Positions 20,360 to 29,235 of a stretch of DNA of 64,000 nucleotides are shown piece after piece. The DNA lies in assembly GCA_944320135.1 (NCBI GenBank), contig CALUGI010000013.1, forward strand, positions 1 to 64,000, in the 5' to 3' direction. The stretch is from an uncultured Phocaeicola sp. (GTDB lineage Bacteria > Bacteroidota > Bacteroidia > Bacteroidales > Bacteroidaceae). Made by a program: the position numbers and the translations under genes. Under the pieces are notes generated by a model, which had not been told where the DNA came from, did not search any database, and saw only the letters and a program-made list of their open reading frames with translations. Numbering within the stretch: position 1 is the first letter of the stretch; each line of letters begins with the position of its first letter.

Positions 20360-21994
20360 ATGACCAGATTATTATACAGAATGCTGCCGTTGTTGCTGTG
20401 GGGCGCGCTGTTCGCGTCGTGCAAGGACGACAAATATACGCCGATAAAGGATTTGTTCCAGCCGCGCATGGTGTTGGAAGAGCCCGAAGTGGAAGGGAAC
20501 TCCATTACGCTGGTGTGGTATAAGGTGAACGATGCGGTTTCATATACCGTGGAGCTGTATTACGACAATTATTACACGGACAAGTTTATGAGTGTGGACA
20601 CGATGGAGCCTTTCGTCTTCCTTGACGACATCCCGTATGGCACGACTTTCTACATACGGGTGCGATGCAACGCGGCCGATGCCGCGAACAATTCGCAATG
20701 GACTTACGTGAATGCCGCCACCGACAGGCGGCCTGAGTTCGCGCAGCTGCTTGAGGACGTGTCGAAAACGGAAATCACGGAAAATTCGGCTGTCATACAT
20801 TGGGACGTCGATCCGGCCAATCCGGTGGACAGCGTGGGCGTGATGCCGGTGATGGACGAAACGCTTCCGGGTGTGTCGCGCTATCTGACTGAAGAAGAGC
20901 AGGCGAGCGGGGAAGCCGTGATTGAAGGGCTTGAGAAGAATACGCTGTATGCGGTGAACGTTTACGACACGTCGAAACCCCGCAAGTACGACAAACCTTA
21001 TAACGAAGTGACGTTCCGCACGGCAGGGCCTGCCGCCGAATCGATTGAAGTGGGCTTCGACGATGACCTGACCGCCTTGCTGACGGCAAACAACGACAAT
21101 GCCGAGATTCCGGAAGGCACGGAATACTTCCTTCCCGCCGGTTCGCAATACCGGCTGACTGCCTTCAACATCAAGAAGGGCTTCCGCTTGGCAGGAAGCA
21201 CGGAAGGGGAAAAGCCGATTGTCATTTTAGACGAATGGTGGAACATTGAGCCTAACTCGTACATCACCAGTCTGGAGTTCCAGAACATCGAGTTCCGCCA
21301 GGAGGTGTTGAACGGCTACTTCTTCAACGTCAACAGCTCGTACACCGTCGAGAACCTGAGCATCGTGAACTGCGACTTCATCGGTTTCGGACGAGGATTT
21401 TTCCGTCATCAGGGAGCGAACAGCAAGCGCATCATGAACTTCGAGATGGAGGGATGCTGGATCAACAACTGCGGCTGGCAGACAGGCGCATACGGCACGT
21501 TCCATTTGGGCTCGAACGATGACAGCGGAAATTCATACGATGTGATTGACAGGGCGGTGTTCCGCAACTGCACGTTCAGCAACGATACGGACGGCACGAA
21601 CGACGGATATGGTTGGGGCAACGTATTCTATGCTCCCAACATGTCGCAGCCCATTCATTTAGAGTTCAAGAACATCACTGTCTACAACTTCTGCCGCAAC
21701 AACCGTCTGATAAGCATCGAGACGGCAGTCGGCTCCGAGTTAGTGGTAGAGGGGATGGTCATCGCTTCTCCCTGCGGCGACTTCAGTTCTTTGGGGGCGA
21801 ACACCCTCACCACGTTCGACAACAATTACGTGACTTCCGACTACACGCTGGGAGGCAGCAAGCTGAATGCCACGGAATTGTCCCAGTCGGCAGCCGAGCT
21901 GTTCGTTGATCCGGCCAACGGCGACTTGACAATCAAAGATGCGAGCTGCCCGATTGCAGCGAACCGCGCGGGCGACACGCGATGGATTCCGTAA
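20360..21994 (+). CDS. Fn3 + DUF4957/DUF5123 surface glycan-binding lipoprotein
   Basis: A 544-residue lipoprotein. Lipobox FASC puts Cys21 as the lipid site and KDDK follows, a surface-export type signal. Two Fn3-like domains (about 35-120 and 125-225; ENSAVIHWDVD and YAVNVYDTSKPRKYDKPYNEVTFRT are typical strands) lead into a right-handed beta-helix (about 240-540) with rungs such as SLEFQNIEFRQEVLNGYFF and MEGCWINNCG. The C-terminus, AGDTRWIP, is the DUF5123 type. Its position directly after SusD is that of a surface glycan-binding protein (SusE/F-like role). By analogy it holds the pectic chain for SusCD; I see no catalytic motif. An intrinsic terminator follows at 22021. Confidence 0.8.
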   Translation: MTRLLYRMLPLLLWGALFASCKDDKYTPIKDLFQPRMVLEEPEVEGNSITLVWYKVNDAVSYTVELYYDNYYTDKFMSVDTMEPFVFLDDIPYGTTFYIRVRCNAADAANNSQWTYVNAATDRRPEFAQLLEDVSKTEITENSAVIHWDVDPANPVDSVGVMPVMDETLPGVSRYLTEEEQASGEAVIEGLEKNTLYAVNVYDTSKPRKYDKPYNEVTFRTAGPAAESIEVGFDDDLTALLTANNDNAEIPEGTEYFLPAGSQYRLTAFNIKKGFRLAGSTEGEKPIVILDEWWNIEPNSYITSLEFQNIEFRQEVLNGYFFNVNSSYTVENLSIVNCDFIGFGRGFFRHQGANSKRIMNFEMEGCWINNCGWQTGAYGTFHLGSNDDSGNSYDVIDRAVFRNCTFSNDTDGTNDGYGWGNVFYAPNMSQPIHLEFKNITVYNFCRNNRLISIETAVGSELVVEGMVIASPCGDFSSLGANTLTTFDNNYVTSDYTLGGSKLNATELSQSAAELFVDPANGDLTIKDASCPIAANRAGDTRWIP

Positions 21995-22020
21995 TTTTTC
22001 CCTATAAAAGTCCGCCGCTT

Positions 22021-22074
22021 TTCAAGAAAAAGGCCGGGGCGTTAGGCTTCAAGGCTGCCCGGCTTTTTCTTGAA
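22021..22074 (+). terminator. Intrinsic terminator after the PUL1 SusCD operon
   Basis: The stem TTCAAGAAAAAGGCCGGG (22021-22038) pairs with CCCGGCTTTTTCTTGAA (22058-22074) with one bulged G and a 19-nt loop. It ends the operon and leaves the two fimbrillin-headed genes as a possible separate unit. Confidence 0.7.
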
Positions 22075-22127
22075 CGGCGCGGCGAATCAGAATATTGATT
22101 TACAAACATTTTTAATCTTATATTGCC

Positions 22128-23963
22128 ATGAAACTGAAACATTTTTTCTTTTTTGCAATGGCCGGCGCATTGGCAACGGCTTGCAACGAAACTGAAGACG
22201 GACTTGCTTCCGGTTTGTCGAACACGCTGAAACGGATTCAAACGGAAGGCGACCGGTTCGCCTCGCGCTTCAACAACGCAACCGGCGAATGGGATGCGAA
22301 CGACGCGATAGGAGTGTTCATGCAGACTGCTGCCGACAACCAGACCGTAGAGGGCGGATGGAACGTCCGGTTCGTTACGGCGGAAGGCGGAGCGACGGCC
22401 GACTTCTCGACCGCCGGAATGGGCATCCCTCTTCCGGAAGGAAACGTGGACGTGTTTGCCTGCTATCCCTACAATCCCGACATCTTTCAAGATTATCTGT
22501 ATCGTATGGAAGTCGGGAATCAGGAAGACGGCATCTCGCAATACGACTTGATGTATGCGAAGGCGGAAAATCGGGCGGCATCCGAACTGTCTTCGGGGCT
22601 GGGACTGCAGTTTGCGCACCAGCTGTCGTTGGTGAAAGTCAACGTGACTCTTCCCGACAATCTGGAGGGGCAGAAAGTGGAAGGAGTCAGCATGAACGGG
22701 CTGAACACGGCGGGCGACTTCAATCTGAGCACCGGGACATGGGAGGCCGTTGAAACTCCCGCTGTCATGAATGTCGGCCTGAACGAGGTGGCCGACAATG
22801 CTTTCCAGTGCGTTGTGCTTCCGACAACCGATTTGTCGGAACTGACGTTGACGTTTACCCTCACCGACAACAGCACTTATCGCTTCGAGATGTCCGATGT
22901 GCAGTCGTCTTCCGTCACCTCTTTCGAGAAAGGCCATGAATACACGTTTACCATCAACTTGAACGCTCCGGTCAACGGCTATCTCGACGGAGCGGAAGGC
23001 GCGACATCTGCTCCGTGGGAGAACGGAGGCGAGCAGGGCGGAACTGCCGACCAGATAGTGTCCGATCCGGACATTCCTTCCGACTACAACGTGATTGAGG
23101 TAAGTTCGGCTGACGATTTGGCCCGGCTCGCCAACATCGGCGGAAAAGTGGCTCTCCGTTTCAATGCGGACGTCACTTCGGGAGTGGAGATGCTTTCCGT
23201 TTCTGAGAAAGTGACCGAACTGGCTGTCAAAGGAGCAAATGAAACACCTTCCTCTCTCGTGTTGAAAGGATTTGCGGTGGAAGGAGCGTTGTCGAAACTG
23301 AGCATCCTGAACATGAACATAACCGGCGACGGCGGAGCCGACCTCTTGTCTTGCGACTTTGCGGAAGATGCGGCAATCGAAATCAAGGGCTGCAAGCTGT
23401 CGGGCATGAAGAATGTGCTGAACTTCTCAGGAGATTCCCGTATCCTGGCTTCTTTGAACGTGGACGATTGTCAGATTGAAAACACGGGCAGCCTGGTCAA
23501 CAGTTACCGTATCAAGGAAATCAGCCTTACCAACTCCACATTGTGGAAAGTGAGCGGTCGGGCCGTGTTTGTCAATACGGCAGAGTTCGGCGAAAAGTCG
23601 CTGCTTACGAACATCCGCGTCAGCTCATGTACGCTGGCGGAAATCGGCGGAACTCCTTTTGAAAGCAACTATTCCAATACGGACCTGTATTTCGACAACA
23701 ACATCTCCGCCGTCTTCTTGGAAAGCGGCAAGAACAATTTGGGATACAAGGTGACCGCCCAGTCGTTCAAGAACAACCATGCCGCAGCAGGCGGAGAAGA
23801 TGGTCTGCTGCCGGCCGTTCTGATTCATAACGGCGAAGTGACGGTGGACGGAGGCTGGGCAAGTACCGACCAGACCGTAGGCCAGCTGTTCACTGATGCC
23901 GCGAGCGGCAATTTCTCCACCACGATTGCCGATGCCGGCGACCCGCGTTGGAGAAACCAATGA
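22128..23963 (+). CDS. Fimbrillin-like domain fused to DUF5123-type beta-helix, lipoprotein
   Basis: A 611-residue lipoprotein: lipobox ATAC (Cys19) with NETED after it. Residues about 30-285 match a fimbrillin/Mfa-like domain: DANDAIGVFM, VDVFACYPYNP, YDLMYAKAEN, LQFAHQLSLVKVNV and a closing GHEYTFTINLN strand. An acidic Gly-rich linker follows (about 285-325). Residues about 325-605 are beta-helix rungs with a DUF5123-style end (DAGDPRWRNQ). Fimbrillin domains normally build pili; here the domain sits as an N-terminal stalk in front of a carbohydrate-handling helix. I infer a surface-anchored pectin-binding protein. It is followed 36 bases later by a pectinesterase built on the same plan, and the two are probably co-transcribed. 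Confidence 0.75.
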   Translation: MKLKHFFFFAMAGALATACNETEDGLASGLSNTLKRIQTEGDRFASRFNNATGEWDANDAIGVFMQTAADNQTVEGGWNVRFVTAEGGATADFSTAGMGIPLPEGNVDVFACYPYNPDIFQDYLYRMEVGNQEDGISQYDLMYAKAENRAASELSSGLGLQFAHQLSLVKVNVTLPDNLEGQKVEGVSMNGLNTAGDFNLSTGTWEAVETPAVMNVGLNEVADNAFQCVVLPTTDLSELTLTFTLTDNSTYRFEMSDVQSSSVTSFEKGHEYTFTINLNAPVNGYLDGAEGATSAPWENGGEQGGTADQIVSDPDIPSDYNVIEVSSADDLARLANIGGKVALRFNADVTSGVEMLSVSEKVTELAVKGANETPSSLVLKGFAVEGALSKLSILNMNITGDGGADLLSCDFAEDAAIEIKGCKLSGMKNVLNFSGDSRILASLNVDDCQIENTGSLVNSYRIKEISLTNSTLWKVSGRAVFVNTAEFGEKSLLTNIRVSSCTLAEIGGTPFESNYSNTDLYFDNNISAVFLESGKNNLGYKVTAQSFKNNHAAAGGEDGLLPAVLIHNGEVTVDGGWASTDQTVGQLFTDAASGNFSTTIADAGDPRWRNQ

Positions 23964-23999
23964 CACATATCTTTTTGCAACATCTAAAAAGCTGAAAAC

Positions 24000-26354
24000 A
24001 TGCGACTGATACATTGTTTATTGTTTGGCTTGGGCTTGTTCCTGTTTCCGTCCTGTTCTTCCGACGACGGGGCAATCGTTCCGGAAGGCGGCGGGCAGGA
24101 ACTGCCGGACACGTCGGTGTCTTTCGGTGTGGACATCACCGGATTTGCCTCACGTGTCAGCCAGAACGGGGGAGCGTGGACGGGCAACGACCGCATAGGA
24201 GCCTACATGCTTGATGCCGCAACGGGAGTGGCGGCCGACACCGCGTCCAATGTCCCCTATGTTTGTTCGGAAAGCGGAAGCACAGCCGTGTTTACGTCCG
24301 ATACCCCTCTTGGCCTTCCTGCGGACGGAACGGGCGTGAAGTTCTCCGTCTATTATCCTTATGCCGAGGGGATGCAGGGGAGCGTTTTTTCTGTAAACCT
24401 GTCAGACCAAAGCGGAGGCACTTCCGCTTTCGACCTGATGCACGCTTCCGGAGAAGGAGCGTACAAGGAAGGAATGCCGTGCCGGGTGCCGCTGACCTTT
24501 ACCCATCAGCTTGCCAAAGTGTCGGTGGAATTCGTCGATTCGGAAACGGGCATGACGCTGGCCGCCGACCGCAACGTCGTCTTGCAGGGGATGGCTACGG
24601 AAGCCGGTTTCGATGTGCTCGCCTCTACATTGAGCGTTGCGGACGAGTCTGGCGATATCGTTTCTTATTGCAATGTCACGGCAGGCCGTTACGAAGCGAT
24701 TGTGTTCCCTGCATCCGTGACGGACGATTTCAAGGCTGCGGCAATGATAGGAGGTAAAAGCTATGAATGGTCTTTTACGGATACCGATGTCAACCTCCCC
24801 CTTCTGGAGAAAGGATACAGATACTTGTTTGTCGTTCCCGTCAATGTGGAAAAAGGGGAGGTGGACGGTCCGGCAAGGTTAGAGACAATCGGAGGCAATT
24901 CTTCCTATCCTTGGCATAGCGAAGACCCGATAGAGGGCAATGCCACGGGCATTATCAACTATGACCTTCGTCCTGCACAAGGGGGAGAGATGCTTGCCGA
25001 TGCGGAACTTTGCATTTCCTTTGATAACGGCACGCCTGAAATCGGCGAAGGCGGGTTCATCTATATCCGCCGGGCAGACAACGGTGAATTGGCAGATGTG
25101 ATTGACTTGTCGGAAAGGCAGACCAATATCGTAGAAGGTACGAGGCTTAACACGTGGATGGACATTGTGGGCGCCACTCCGAGCAAGCGGGTGGTAAACT
25201 ATCATCCGGTGTACGTGGAAGACGGAAAACTGTATATCAAGCCTCATTCACACGCCTTGGACTACAATACGGAGTACTATGTTACGATTGACAAGCAGGC
25301 AGTCGTCCATCCGGACTTTAACGGAATCTATACGAAGACATGGAGATTCCGCACGAAAGCCGAGCCGCAACTTTCCGGCAATACGGCAAAGGTGAGCCGC
25401 TCTGCTTCCGATGCAGACTTCTATACCTTGCAAGGCGCTGTCGATTGGTTCTATACGCATACCGACCGTGCAGCCTCCAAGACTGTCCTGATGGACAACG
25501 GGGTTTATAAAGAGATTGTTTATATTCGTGACCAAGACAACATTACGGTGAAAGGCACGGGGCGCGATTTGGTAAGCATCCAATACGATAACCGCAATGA
25601 ACTGAACGGAGGAATCGGGGAAGGCATGGATATCGATGCGTTCAGCCCGGATATGTTGGGCGTTCCCGTCAGCTCCGGAAACCGTTCGGTGATGACTATT
25701 GGGGGAAATGCCGATAAAATCCGTTTCGAAGACGTGACTATCGAAAACACTTCCGGCAATCGTGGGCAAGCTGAGGCAATCGTCCTTCGCAACAACGGGG
25801 GAGCTACTGCTTTCATCCGATGTGCTTTCTATGGCTATCAGGACACGGTTCTGGGAGGCGGCGGATTCAATTGGTTCTATCAGTGCTTGGTGACGGGAGC
25901 TACCGACTTCATTTGGGGAGGGCCTGAGGTTTCACTTTTTGAAGATTGTGAAATACGTGCCTCTCAAGGCCGTGCGTTGAATGCGCGTGTAGGGGAAGGA
26001 AACGTGGGATATGTGTTCTTGAATACCGATTTCACGGTGGACAGTACGGTGGGAGAATCGACCAGTCTGATTGAATCTTCCAGTCATGACCACATTACTT
26101 TCCTGTCGTGTACCTTTGCCGACGCTTTCATTCGCGGAGGTATTCCCGATAACCTTAACGATGACGATGTTCCTTCAGCTACAACCGGAACAAAAATGTA
26201 CGACTGCAAGGACGAGAACGGAAAGGATGCGTGGGCGCAATTCGAGAATCATGAATTGGTTCATCAGCTGACCGATGATGAGTATGCGCAGCATTACGGC
26301 AGCCGTGACTTGATTATGGAAGGTTATTCCGACAGACACTGGTTTGCGGATTGA
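24000..26354 (+). CDS. Surface pectin methylesterase (CE8) with N-terminal fimbrillin-like domain
   Basis: A 784-residue lipoprotein (lipobox FPSC, Cys19, then SSDDG). Residues about 35-285 are fimbrillin-like (GNDRIGAYML, FSVYYPYAEG, FDLMHASGEG, FTHQLAKVSVEF, GYRYLFVVPV). Residues about 310-460 form an Ig-like domain, and about 470-780 are the CE8 parallel beta-helix. The two catalytic Asp residues are visible: Asp615 in GYQDTV and Asp636 in GATDFIWG, 21 residues apart as in characterised pectinesterases. It removes methyl groups from homogalacturonan, releasing methanol and exposing acid chains for PL1 lyase attack. The family usually has only a signal peptide before the catalytic domain, so the fimbrillin head is unusual. 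Its stop codon lies inside the palindrome at 26353-26416. Confidence 0.88.
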   Translation: MRLIHCLLFGLGLFLFPSCSSDDGAIVPEGGGQELPDTSVSFGVDITGFASRVSQNGGAWTGNDRIGAYMLDAATGVAADTASNVPYVCSESGSTAVFTSDTPLGLPADGTGVKFSVYYPYAEGMQGSVFSVNLSDQSGGTSAFDLMHASGEGAYKEGMPCRVPLTFTHQLAKVSVEFVDSETGMTLAADRNVVLQGMATEAGFDVLASTLSVADESGDIVSYCNVTAGRYEAIVFPASVTDDFKAAAMIGGKSYEWSFTDTDVNLPLLEKGYRYLFVVPVNVEKGEVDGPARLETIGGNSSYPWHSEDPIEGNATGIINYDLRPAQGGEMLADAELCISFDNGTPEIGEGGFIYIRRADNGELADVIDLSERQTNIVEGTRLNTWMDIVGATPSKRVVNYHPVYVEDGKLYIKPHSHALDYNTEYYVTIDKQAVVHPDFNGIYTKTWRFRTKAEPQLSGNTAKVSRSASDADFYTLQGAVDWFYTHTDRAASKTVLMDNGVYKEIVYIRDQDNITVKGTGRDLVSIQYDNRNELNGGIGEGMDIDAFSPDMLGVPVSSGNRSVMTIGGNADKIRFEDVTIENTSGNRGQAEAIVLRNNGGATAFIRCAFYGYQDTVLGGGGFNWFYQCLVTGATDFIWGGPEVSLFEDCEIRASQGRALNARVGEGNVGYVFLNTDFTVDSTVGESTSLIESSSHDHITFLSCTFADAFIRGGIPDNLNDDDVPSATTGTKMYDCKDENGKDAWAQFENHELVHQLTDDEYAQHYGSRDLIMEGYSDRHWFAD

Positions 26355-26416
26355 CCTGAAATGAGAAACGGAAAGAGGAACGCGCGCGTTCCTCTTTCCG
26401 TTTCTCATTTCAGGTC
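26353..26416. terminator. Bidirectional terminator: 64-bp perfect palindrome over two convergent stops
   Basis: The 32-base arm 26353-26384 is exactly complementary to 26385-26416, with no unpaired loop in the DNA symmetry (centre CGCG|CGCG). It covers the stop codon of the pectinesterase (26352-26354, all but its first base) and that of mutS2 (26405-26407). It should end transcription from both sides. Confidence 0.85.
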
Positions 26417-28921
26417 GACTACCGTGATTCCGGCTCCGCCGAACTGCACATGCTCGTCTTGAAAGCGGGCTACACCCGGCACAGTGGCGAGATATTGCCG
26501 GATGAGCGTGCGGAGGATGCCTGTCCCCGTGCCGTGCAGGATTCGCACGCGCCCCACACCCACTTGGATGGCGTCGTCAATAAAGTAGGTAATGGCTTGC
26601 ACCGCTTCGTCTCCTCTCATGCCCCGCACGTCGATGTCCTGTTTGAAATTCAGTTTCTTCTGGTGCATTTGTTCTTGCGTTTCGCTGCTTACGAAAGTAG
26701 CTTTTGCCGGAGCCGTTTGTTTGGGTGCTTCTGCACGCTCCAAGCGTTCGGTCTTTACGTTTGTCTTCATCAGGCCGAACATCACCACCGTATTTTTCGG
26801 GTTCGTTTCCAGCACTTGCCCTATGCTGCTTTGGCCTTTGATGCGCACATAGTCGCCTGACGCTATCGGCTTCGCTTTCGGAGGTTCCGGCAAGGCGGAT
26901 GCAGCCTGTTGGCTTTGTTCCTTCCGCTTCTTTTTGCGTTCCTGTTTTTGGCGGAGCTGTTCCATCTTGCGCGCAATCTTCTCTTCCGTTGCGGCCTTTT
27001 CCGCTTCTTCCATTTGCAGACGGAAGTCTGCAAGTTCCTGGCGGGCCTGACGGGTACGTTCTTTTTCCGCTTGCGACTCTTTGATGGCGCGAATGGTATT
27101 TTCAATCTTTGCGTTCGATTCCTGAAGCAGTCGTTCGGCATCTTCTTTCGCTTTTCTCAGAATCTCTTTGCGGCTGCGTTCCAATTCTTCGACTTCCCGT
27201 TCATATTTTTCGATAACGGCATCCATCTGCTTTTCGCGTTGGCGGATTTTCTGTCGCTTGGTTTCCCAATATCGTTTGTCGCGGACTATGTCTTGCAGGT
27301 ATTTGTCGCTTTGGATATATTCGCTTCCTACAATTTCCGAAGCGTCGGCAATCACCTCTTCCGGAAGACCTATCTTCCGTGCAATCTCCACTGCGAATGA
27401 ACTTCCCGGATTGCCTATCTGCAGTTGGAACAGCGGGCGCATTTCGTGGCGGTCGTAGAGCATCGCTCCGTTCACCACGCCTTCGTGGTCTTCGGCGAAG
27501 TGTTTCAAGTTCTGGTAGTGTGTGGTGATGACTCCGAAGGTTCCTTTTCCGTTCAGCCGTTTCAATACGGCCTCTGCAATCGCTCCGCCGATTTGCGGCT
27601 CCGTTCCTCCTCCGAACTCGTCGATGAGGATAAGGCTTTGACGGTCGCAGTGTTTCAGCATTATCTTCATGTTGGTCAGGTGCGAAGAGTAGGTGCTCAA
27701 GTCATCCTCGATGCTTTGTTCGTCGCCGATGTCGATGAATATGTGGCTGAATATTCCCGTGCGGCTGCTTTCGTGCGCAGAAACCAGCAGGCCGCACTGC
27801 AACATGTATTGAAGCAGACCTACCGTTTTCAGGCAGACTGATTTGCCTCCCGCGTTCGGGCCGGAAATCAGCAGGATGCGGTCGGATTCATTCAATGCGA
27901 TGTCGAGCGGCACCACCTTCTTGCCGTGTTTTTCCAGCGACATTTTCAGCAGCGGATGCACAGCTTCGCGCCAGTCGACGGTTTGCTTGTTTTCCAAGGA
28001 AGGCTTTGTGCTGCCGGTTTCGATTCCGAACAATGCCTTGGCGCGTATGAAGTCTATCTTTGCCAGGAAGTCGTATGATTGCAGTATGTCGGGGATTTGC
28101 GGCCGGATGGCGGCTGCAAAATCAGTAAGTATGCGGATAATCTCCCGACGTTCTTCGCCTTCGAGTTCGCGGATGCGGTTGTTGGCTTCCACTACCTCCG
28201 CCGGTTCGATGAACACGGTTTTTCCGGTGGCCGACTCGTCGTGGACGATTCCTTTTATTTTTCTTTTCATTCCCGGAGCCACCGGAATGACAAGTCGTCC
28301 GTCGCGCATGGTTGGCGTAACGTCTTTGTCAACATACCCTTCGGCTTGTGCGCTTCGCAGGATGGCGTTCAGGTTGCGCGAGATGTTTCCCGCAGTGGCC
28401 GCCAGCTCTCTGCGGATGCGGAGCAGTTCGGCAGAGGCGTTGTCTTTAATCTTCCCGAACTTGTCGAGAATGCCGTTGATGCGGGCGATGATTTGCGGAA
28501 ATACGATGATGCCGCCTGCCAGTTCGCGCAGGGCCGGGTAGGGAGTTTTCCCGTTGCCGTCTGTTTCCGTTTCCGCGTCTTCGTCGGTCTGTTGCAGAAA
28601 GCGCACGATGTCCCGGATTGTTTCTAACGAACGCCTGAGGTCGAACACCTCCTGCTCGTCAAGATACAGTCCTTCCACCCGAATCCTTTTGAGCGGGGTA
28701 CGCACGTCGAAGAAATATTGGTCGGGGAAACCGTCTTCTTCCTGGATGATGCGGACAAATTCCGTTGTCTGTTCCAACCGTTGTCTGATTTCTTCAAAAT
28801 TGTCAGAAAAAGCCATTTCATCTGCACGTTCTTCGCCCAATGAACTGAGGCATTTCGCTTTCAGCAATTCACGGATTTGGCTGAATCCGATTTTCTGTTC
28901 AAAGTTCTGCGGATATATCAT
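26405..28921 (-). CDS. mutS2: MutS2-type endonuclease/ATPase with Smr domain
   Basis: An 838-residue MutS2. I chose the ATG at 28919-28921 (MIYPQNFEQKIGF); the frame runs on through the tRNA gene on the other strand, but that extension is not protein-like and a promoter lies between. It has the MutS core and clamp helices, an ABC ATPase with Walker A GPNAGGKS (about 354-361), ILIDEFGGGTEP as Walker B, and TTHYQNLK. A long charged coiled coil (about 510-640) follows, then a KOW-like patch, and a C-terminal Smr nuclease domain (DVRGMRGDEAV, ILHGTGTGILR). MutS2 acts on branched DNA and, in Bacillus, on collided ribosomes. Length and domains are normal. Confidence 0.95.
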   Translation of the reverse strand: MIYPQNFEQKIGFSQIRELLKAKCLSSLGEERADEMAFSDNFEEIRQRLEQTTEFVRIIQEEDGFPDQYFFDVRTPLKRIRVEGLYLDEQEVFDLRRSLETIRDIVRFLQQTDEDAETETDGNGKTPYPALRELAGGIIVFPQIIARINGILDKFGKIKDNASAELLRIRRELAATAGNISRNLNAILRSAQAEGYVDKDVTPTMRDGRLVIPVAPGMKRKIKGIVHDESATGKTVFIEPAEVVEANNRIRELEGEERREIIRILTDFAAAIRPQIPDILQSYDFLAKIDFIRAKALFGIETGSTKPSLENKQTVDWREAVHPLLKMSLEKHGKKVVPLDIALNESDRILLISGPNAGGKSVCLKTVGLLQYMLQCGLLVSAHESSRTGIFSHIFIDIGDEQSIEDDLSTYSSHLTNMKIMLKHCDRQSLILIDEFGGGTEPQIGGAIAEAVLKRLNGKGTFGVITTHYQNLKHFAEDHEGVVNGAMLYDRHEMRPLFQLQIGNPGSSFAVEIARKIGLPEEVIADASEIVGSEYIQSDKYLQDIVRDKRYWETKRQKIRQREKQMDAVIEKYEREVEELERSRKEILRKAKEDAERLLQESNAKIENTIRAIKESQAEKERTRQARQELADFRLQMEEAEKAATEEKIARKMEQLRQKQERKKKRKEQSQQAASALPEPPKAKPIASGDYVRIKGQSSIGQVLETNPKNTVVMFGLMKTNVKTERLERAEAPKQTAPAKATFVSSETQEQMHQKKLNFKQDIDVRGMRGDEAVQAITYFIDDAIQVGVGRVRILHGTGTGILRTLIRQYLATVPGVARFQDEHVQFGGAGITVVDLK

Positions 28922-28956
28922 GTGTAAAGCATCTGTTCGTTTATGAAATCTCGGCG

Positions 28957-28988
28957 CAAAGTTACGACAATGCGAAAAAATAATCAAA
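28957..28988 (-). promoter_or_regulatory. Promoter of mutS2
   Basis: On the reverse strand TTTG (28985-28988), a 20-nt spacer and TAACTTTG (28957-28964) form a complete Bacteroidetes promoter, 35 nt upstream of the chosen mutS2 start. This supports that start against the longer open frame. Confidence 0.75.
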
Positions 28989-29002
28989 AAAGCGGCCGGA
29001 TA

Positions 29003-29033
29003 TTTGCTTATTCGGAAAAAATCTGTACCTTTG
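29003..29033 (+). promoter_or_regulatory. Promoter of tRNA-Ser
   Basis: TTTG (29003-29006), a 19-nt spacer and TACCTTTG (29026-29033) match the Bacteroidetes -33/-7 boxes; the mature tRNA begins 38 nt downstream of the -7 box. Confidence 0.8.
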
Positions 29034-29071
29034 CACCGCTTTTGAGGGCGGCACGCTTTTTGAAAGCGCCC

Positions 29072-29156
29072 GGAGAGGTGGCAGAGTGGTCGATTGCGGC
29101 GGTCTTGAAAACCGTTGTGCTGCGAGGCACCGGGGGTTCGAATCCCTCTCTCTCCG
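29072..29156 (+). tRNA. tRNA-Ser (anticodon UGA)
   Basis: The acceptor stem GGAGAGG (29072-29078) pairs with TCTCTCC (29149-29155), ending in a G-U pair. The anticodon loop CTTGAAA has TGA at 29106-29108 on the stem GCGGT/ACCGT. A long variable arm, as expected for tRNA-Ser, precedes the T arm GGGGG-TTCGAAT-CCCTC. The discriminator base is G (29156). The genome has CCGA after the stem region, so the CCA tail is not encoded and must be added. The gene overlaps the reverse-strand open frame upstream of mutS2. Confidence 0.96.
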
Positions 29157-29191
29157 CCGATAATGATTGGGATAATACGGAAGGGTACTGA

Positions 29192-29235
29192 CGCCCGGTT
29201 TCGCATCTTTAGATGCGAAACCGGGCGTTTCTTTT
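29192..29235 (+). terminator. Intrinsic terminator after tRNA-Ser
   Basis: CGCCCGGTTTCGCATCT (29192-29208), TT loop, AGATGCGAAACCGGGCG (29211-29227), then TTTCTTTT. A perfect 17-bp stem. Confidence 0.9.

Noticed and set aside
28922..29206. N-terminal extension of mutS2 through the tRNA-Ser gene
   Set aside because: Overlaps a clear tRNA and a complete promoter for mutS2; the family starts at MIYPQNFEQK.
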